A stretch of 64,000 bases of DNA from assembly GCF_047496725.1 (NCBI RefSeq), contig NC_132975.1, positions 12,035,501-12,099,500 on the forward strand. The letters are read 5' to 3'. The stretch is from Anoplolepis gracilipes. Lineage: Eukaryota > Arthropoda > Insecta > Hymenoptera > Formicidae. Position numbers and translations under genes: made by a program. This document shows, piece by piece, positions 60,235 through 64,000 of the stretch. How positions within the stretch are numbered: position 1 is the first letter of the stretch; each line of letters begins with the position of its first letter. The notes under the pieces were generated by a model, which saw nothing but the letters and a program-made list of their open reading frames with translations, was not told where the DNA came from and did no database searches.

Positions 60235-60270
<36 letters not shown>

Positions 60271-60313
60271 CGTGTGTGTGTGTGTGTGTGTGTATTTGTG
60301 TGTGTGTATATAG
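60235..60313. repeat. compound (TA)n(GT)n microsatellite
   Basis: TA to about 60267, then GT with CGTG and TTTG interruptions. Confidence 0.96.
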
Positions 60314-60355
60314 TCGCTAGCAAATCATAGGACCCGTATGGATAAATGTACACAG

Positions 60356-60357
<2 letters not shown>

Positions 60358-60396
<39 letters not shown>
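60358..60396. repeat. (TA)n microsatellite
   Basis: About 18 TA units, only 45 bp after the preceding compound tract. Confidence 0.96.
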
Positions 60397-60399
<3 letters not shown>

Positions 60400-60400
<1 letters not shown>

Positions 60401-61190
60401 AAAGAACGAGCTCATAACTTGTGATTTAAATTTGAATATAAGACGTAAGTTGAATTGTCACGCGATAAAACTTGTATTGCTGCTTAACGAAAGAAACTTG
60501 TTTTTAAAAAATCCATTCTTTTTATAGTGTCAGAAAAATAGCGAAATCTGGTCCGTAATCCTCTCTACGTGCCCGCAGCGGTACTATTTATTATTATTTT
60601 TAGTTACCTACATTTGCGTCTTTTTTTAACATCATGCATACAAATGCAAATTGAAGATATATTTTACTTTTTTTTTTAGACACGTTGCCGCCTTTCGAGT
60701 ACATTATTCTTTCTGAAGATATTTCTTTTTTCGTTCTACATGTCAACTAAAATTGTGCTTATTTTGTGTCTTATTCGTTATCATATTACTGTATTTCTAT
60801 TAAGTAATTCGAAGAACGAATACGCAATTAGCAAATATCTGCTCATAATTCTACTCATTCATTATTCTCATTAAAATTGTTATTCCCATCTCATACAATT
60901 TTAGAAACTTCCGGGTGTCTCCGTCGAAACAGTTTATGTTTTCAGAACTACAGTTTGCGCGACGGAAATAATTGAATTTTCTTTTCAACGTCGCGCGGTT
61001 AGTTCTTGACAGTTCAACGGCATACGTTGAAGTACGTGGAGCGATTATCGATGCTCGGATGTCGACAATTTCGAAATCTTTGCAATCTTTTTTTCCATAG
61101 TCTGTGAGCGTTTCAATTAACGCTCGCATTAACGTTGCCGATTTGCATATTCACGAACGAGCGAACAAAACCGTCTACATGGGGACGCGA
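60400..61190. other. non-coding, no gene seen
   Basis: AT-rich to about 60900, then a CpG-richer pocket. No supported features. Confidence 0.6.
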
Positions 61191-61208
61191 AAAGATACGT
61201 AATATACT

Positions 61209-61676
61209 GTGAAATGCGAAAAATGTCGCGAAATTTCGTCGACAACGGGGACGACATCAGGACAGTTCATTTTATGCACGTGGTGTCGTGAAAATCGAAC
61301 AAAAGTCACTCGACGAAGCTTATTTCTGCGCATGTATCCGCATGGTCACGTATTCAAAACAATCCCGATGTGGAATCGATTTGTCGTTAGAATCAATGAC
61401 TTCGATGCATCGACAGAATCGGCGAACACGCATGTCGGGTAGGTGAAACGGATGCGATCGGTCAGTATTTTCGAAAGCAATCGAATGGGTTTGTTCGCCG
61501 TCGTGACTGTTAGCCTGATTGAAGTTACGAACGGTAGCGAAACGAATGGATTTGGGGTGCCCTTTTTAGATCCATTATTATTGAGACGAGCGATTAATAA
61601 AGATATCTTTTTCGCTGCAGACGAAAATAAAAAACCAATACCCGGGGCATTCCATTACGGCCGAGCGAAATTTTAA
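61209..61676 (+). other. long frame with one internal stop, uncertain
   Basis: One plus-strand frame stays open for about 156 codons except for a TAG at 61440-61442. The first half starts with a CxxC...CxxC pattern (KCEKC, CTWC). The second half reads as ordinary-composition protein (for example GVPFLDPLLLRRAINKD). I recognise no family. It could be a decayed gene fragment, a pair of exons (a GTAGGT donor-like site overlaps the TAG) or chance. Confidence 0.15.
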
Positions 61677-61679
61677 TGC

Positions 61680-62200
61680 TAGATCCTTTGATGAATTTGT
61701 GGTCGATTTTCCCGAAAGAGAGAATCTGACGGATTTGATGGCGGAACGACACTCCTCTCTATAGGTAGAGAAGAGCATGTTCGGTGGAAAAAATTTCGAG
61801 CCGCAATGTCGTTGACCACGGAAAAATTCGAGAGTATTAGTGACTAACGGGAACGATACCTTCCCTATCTTTTTAAAAATATCGATATCAGCTTGACAAA
61901 AATTGCAGTATATTGTTGATGTCTATTGTTACTAAAATATTATTTTACATAAAATTTTATACTCGATTGATTATAGAACATAGCAATATTATAGAAAACA
62001 AAATAATAGAAAGTAATTTATAAAATTTTGATTAAAAATATTAAAAATGGGAAATTTAAAAAAAAATGTATTAGCATTGTAAGAAAAGAATATCTTTTGC
62101 CGAAAAAGAGTTAGGCTGAAAAATTTTCTCGCTAACACAGTTTCCATTTCCAATATCCTGTGAACAAATACGATACAGCCACTTTACCTAAAAACATTCG
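61680..62200. other. AT-rich spacer
   Basis: No features are seen. Confidence 0.7.
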
Positions 62201-62640
62201 ATGTTTAATCAGATATGCTAATATTGAGCGTACGTTACGATACTCGTTTGCAAGCTGATAAGCGTAATTCGTGGCAGCGGGCGTATCCGAACACGCGAGA
62301 ATTAATTCGAATGGTCGAGGGGAGGAATCGGATGGCGGAAAAATTAGCAATTATCGCGCGATCGCCGAAATTCGAGCAGGACATTCAGAGCGAACAACCG
62401 GCCATTCGGCGAAACTGATTCTCGGACCAGAGACAAGGATATCATTATCCAATCGACTGGCAGAGAGCGCGGGAGCCCGAATCTGCCAATACGATTGTAT
62501 CATTGTCGGGATGCAGCGGGTAACACTTAGCTGATATATACATACGATATCGTCGACAGATGATTGAACACGACGATTGCCGGACGAGAATCGGAGGATA
62601 GGCTCAAAATTGATAGAGTCGATGAAAGCTGATGGATGAG
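62200..62640. other. CpG-rich island, no gene supported
   Basis: Overlapping short frames without recognisable family. Confidence 0.5.
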
Positions 62641-63280
62641 AAGAACAGGATTGCCTTGCGATAAAAAGTGCTAAAAATGTGTGATGAATCTTTGGATTAA
62701 ATCGGTGATAAATAATGCGATATTTATGAACCGTATTATTGTATAATTCTTATTTTAAGTTAAAATTTTGGCTAAGGATCAGTACATAAATTATATTTTC
62801 AATGTCTCAGCCTAAATATTCAACGTACTCTATATAAAATAAAATTAGAAGAAATAGAAATTTCCATTCTACTCTAAAGAAATCATAAACCAAGATTTAA
62901 AATAAAAACACAAGTTTCTTTCTAGTAGTGAAATAATACAATAGATAAATAATACGGAATTTTTTTCGTTAGAGTATTCTAGGCGATTGTTATGATATGA
63001 CATTTATATATCTCACACATGGCAACGAATGAACAGCGATTTAACACATCGTACAAATAATCTTTTAGCATCTTGTATTTCTTTCTCTCTTTTTCTGTCA
63101 TCGAGCACAAATCGCTTTTTGATTATATAATAATTTCCTCATCGCTATTCACACTCTGTCAGTCTATTTTGAGCTATATCGAAACCATCATTATCGATGA
63201 TTTCAGAACGAATGTCATCCGTTTTGATAACCAGATAATAGTTGTCACGAGAAGTTTTCCGGTCGCGAGTATCGACCGCG
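62640..63280. other. AT-rich non-coding DNA
   Basis: No features are seen. Confidence 0.65.
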
Positions 63281-63291
63281 CCACGAGTTAC

Positions 63292-63441
63292 TAGACGACC
63301 TGAAAAAAATACGCGAGCGTAATTGCGAGACTTAATTGAGACGCGCGCGCAGGTGCGCGAACTTCAATTAAGTGTCGCCTTTCGGACATGTATGCGATTT
63401 AATTAAATTTACAGAGGACGTAATTTTTTAGACGACCCGTA
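63292..63441. promoter_or_regulatory. structured element with inverted and direct repeats
   Basis: A 15-bp inverted repeat (GCGAGACTTAATTGA at 63325-63339 and its complement at 63364-63378, one mismatch) surrounds a CG-rich loop. The phrase TAGACGACC occurs at 63292 and again at 63431, bracketing the hairpin. TTAAT/ATTAA homeodomain-type cores sit within the arms. A regulatory role is inferred. Confidence 0.3.
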
Positions 63442-63444
63442 GAT

Positions 63445-64000
63445 GCGTGCGAGCCATTTAGAGCGACCACGGAGTATATGCATATTTACGTGCGAATTAA
63501 AATCGTCGGACGAATCCGGTACACGCCGGAAAGTGGAACAAAATTTTTGTTTCTCACGCAACCATCTAAGCCTTCGCGAGATGCGAAAAAATTACAGCAC
63601 TGAGTAAAATTAAGATTAGAAGTAATCAGAAGAGCTACAAACGCGTTGCAGGAAATGAAAAGATAATATCTCTGGTGCTCGGTGCAAACTGCTTCAAAAT
63701 ATTCTACTCCTTTAAGAGAGAGACAAAAGAAAATATAAAATGCTAATATTTTCATATACATATAAATCTAAAATGCTTAAATATAACTTGATTATTGAGC
63801 CGAGCTTGATGAACGATTTTCATCGTTACCATCAACATATACATACATATATAACAAAGATCGTTTATGAGTCTCTGACAAAAAATGACCGACATCAAAA
63901 GCTACAATGGGTTTATACGACGCAACGGGATAATACACAATGTAATATCCTCCCTCAAATTTTTGGCATAAACGTTGCAGACGCCCTAAGGGGCAGTATT
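63445..64000. other. non-coding, no gene seen
   Basis: CpG-richer to 63600, then AT-rich. No supported features. Confidence 0.6.

Noticed and set aside
61209..61290. CxxC...CxxC pattern as a zinc-binding domain
   Set aside because: The spacing and surrounding residues fit no family I know, and two CxxC pairs can arise by chance.

Overview
The window reads as a gene-poor piece of an insect nuclear genome. A hymenopteran, perhaps an ant, is my best guess. The basis is general character only: AT-rich DNA broken by CpG-rich islands, abundant (GA)n/(CT)n and (TA)n microsatellites, short inverted-repeat DNA-transposon remnants, and no prokaryotic gene organisation. No taxonomic marker gene is present, so the assignment is inference. 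I found no complete protein-coding gene, tRNA, rRNA array, CRISPR array or long transposon ORF. The longest open frames lie in low-complexity or GC-rich stretches and resemble no family I recognise. The simplest reading is a very large intron or an intergenic desert.

Layout. From 1 to 16.2 kb: AT-rich DNA with CpG-richer pockets at about 1.2-1.6, 4.4-4.8, 6.6-6.9, 7.3-7.8, 8.2-8.5, 9.1-9.6, 11.4-12.1 and 12.8-13.5 kb. It holds one candidate plus-strand exon (3836-3895) and one candidate minus-strand first coding exon ending in a good splice donor (1198-1227). From 16.2 to 20.3 kb: a strongly pyrimidine-rich stretch on the plus strand containing diverged repeat modules about 0.9-1.2 kb apart, followed by a small inverted-repeat element (20431-20692). 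From 20.6 to 26 kb: a GC-rich pocket, three copies of a second repeat module, a 42-nt candidate exon (23951-23992), and a hAT-like remnant (25009 to about 25530). From 26 to 38 kb: a third repeat family whose copies share short, sharply bounded conserved cores in otherwise diverged DNA. From 38 to 64 kb: GC-rich islands and AT-rich spacers alternate about every 1-1.5 kb. This part includes a (GTC)n tract, a palindromic pair of perfect splice donors with a TATA-like box upstream, a fold-back element (47685-47805), a fourth small repeat family, and several strong inverted repeats.

The most notable observation is the set of local repeat modules. Every copy I could recognise lies in the same (plus) orientation, at irregular intervals of about 0.7-3 kb. 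Two short cores (42 bp and 34 bp) remain about 88-95% identical between copies while their surroundings have drifted. This looks more like old local tandem duplication with selective conservation, or gene conversion, than like transposon insertion. I do not know what the modules do. All alignments were made by eye, and a self dot-plot and a comparison with related insect genomes would settle them.
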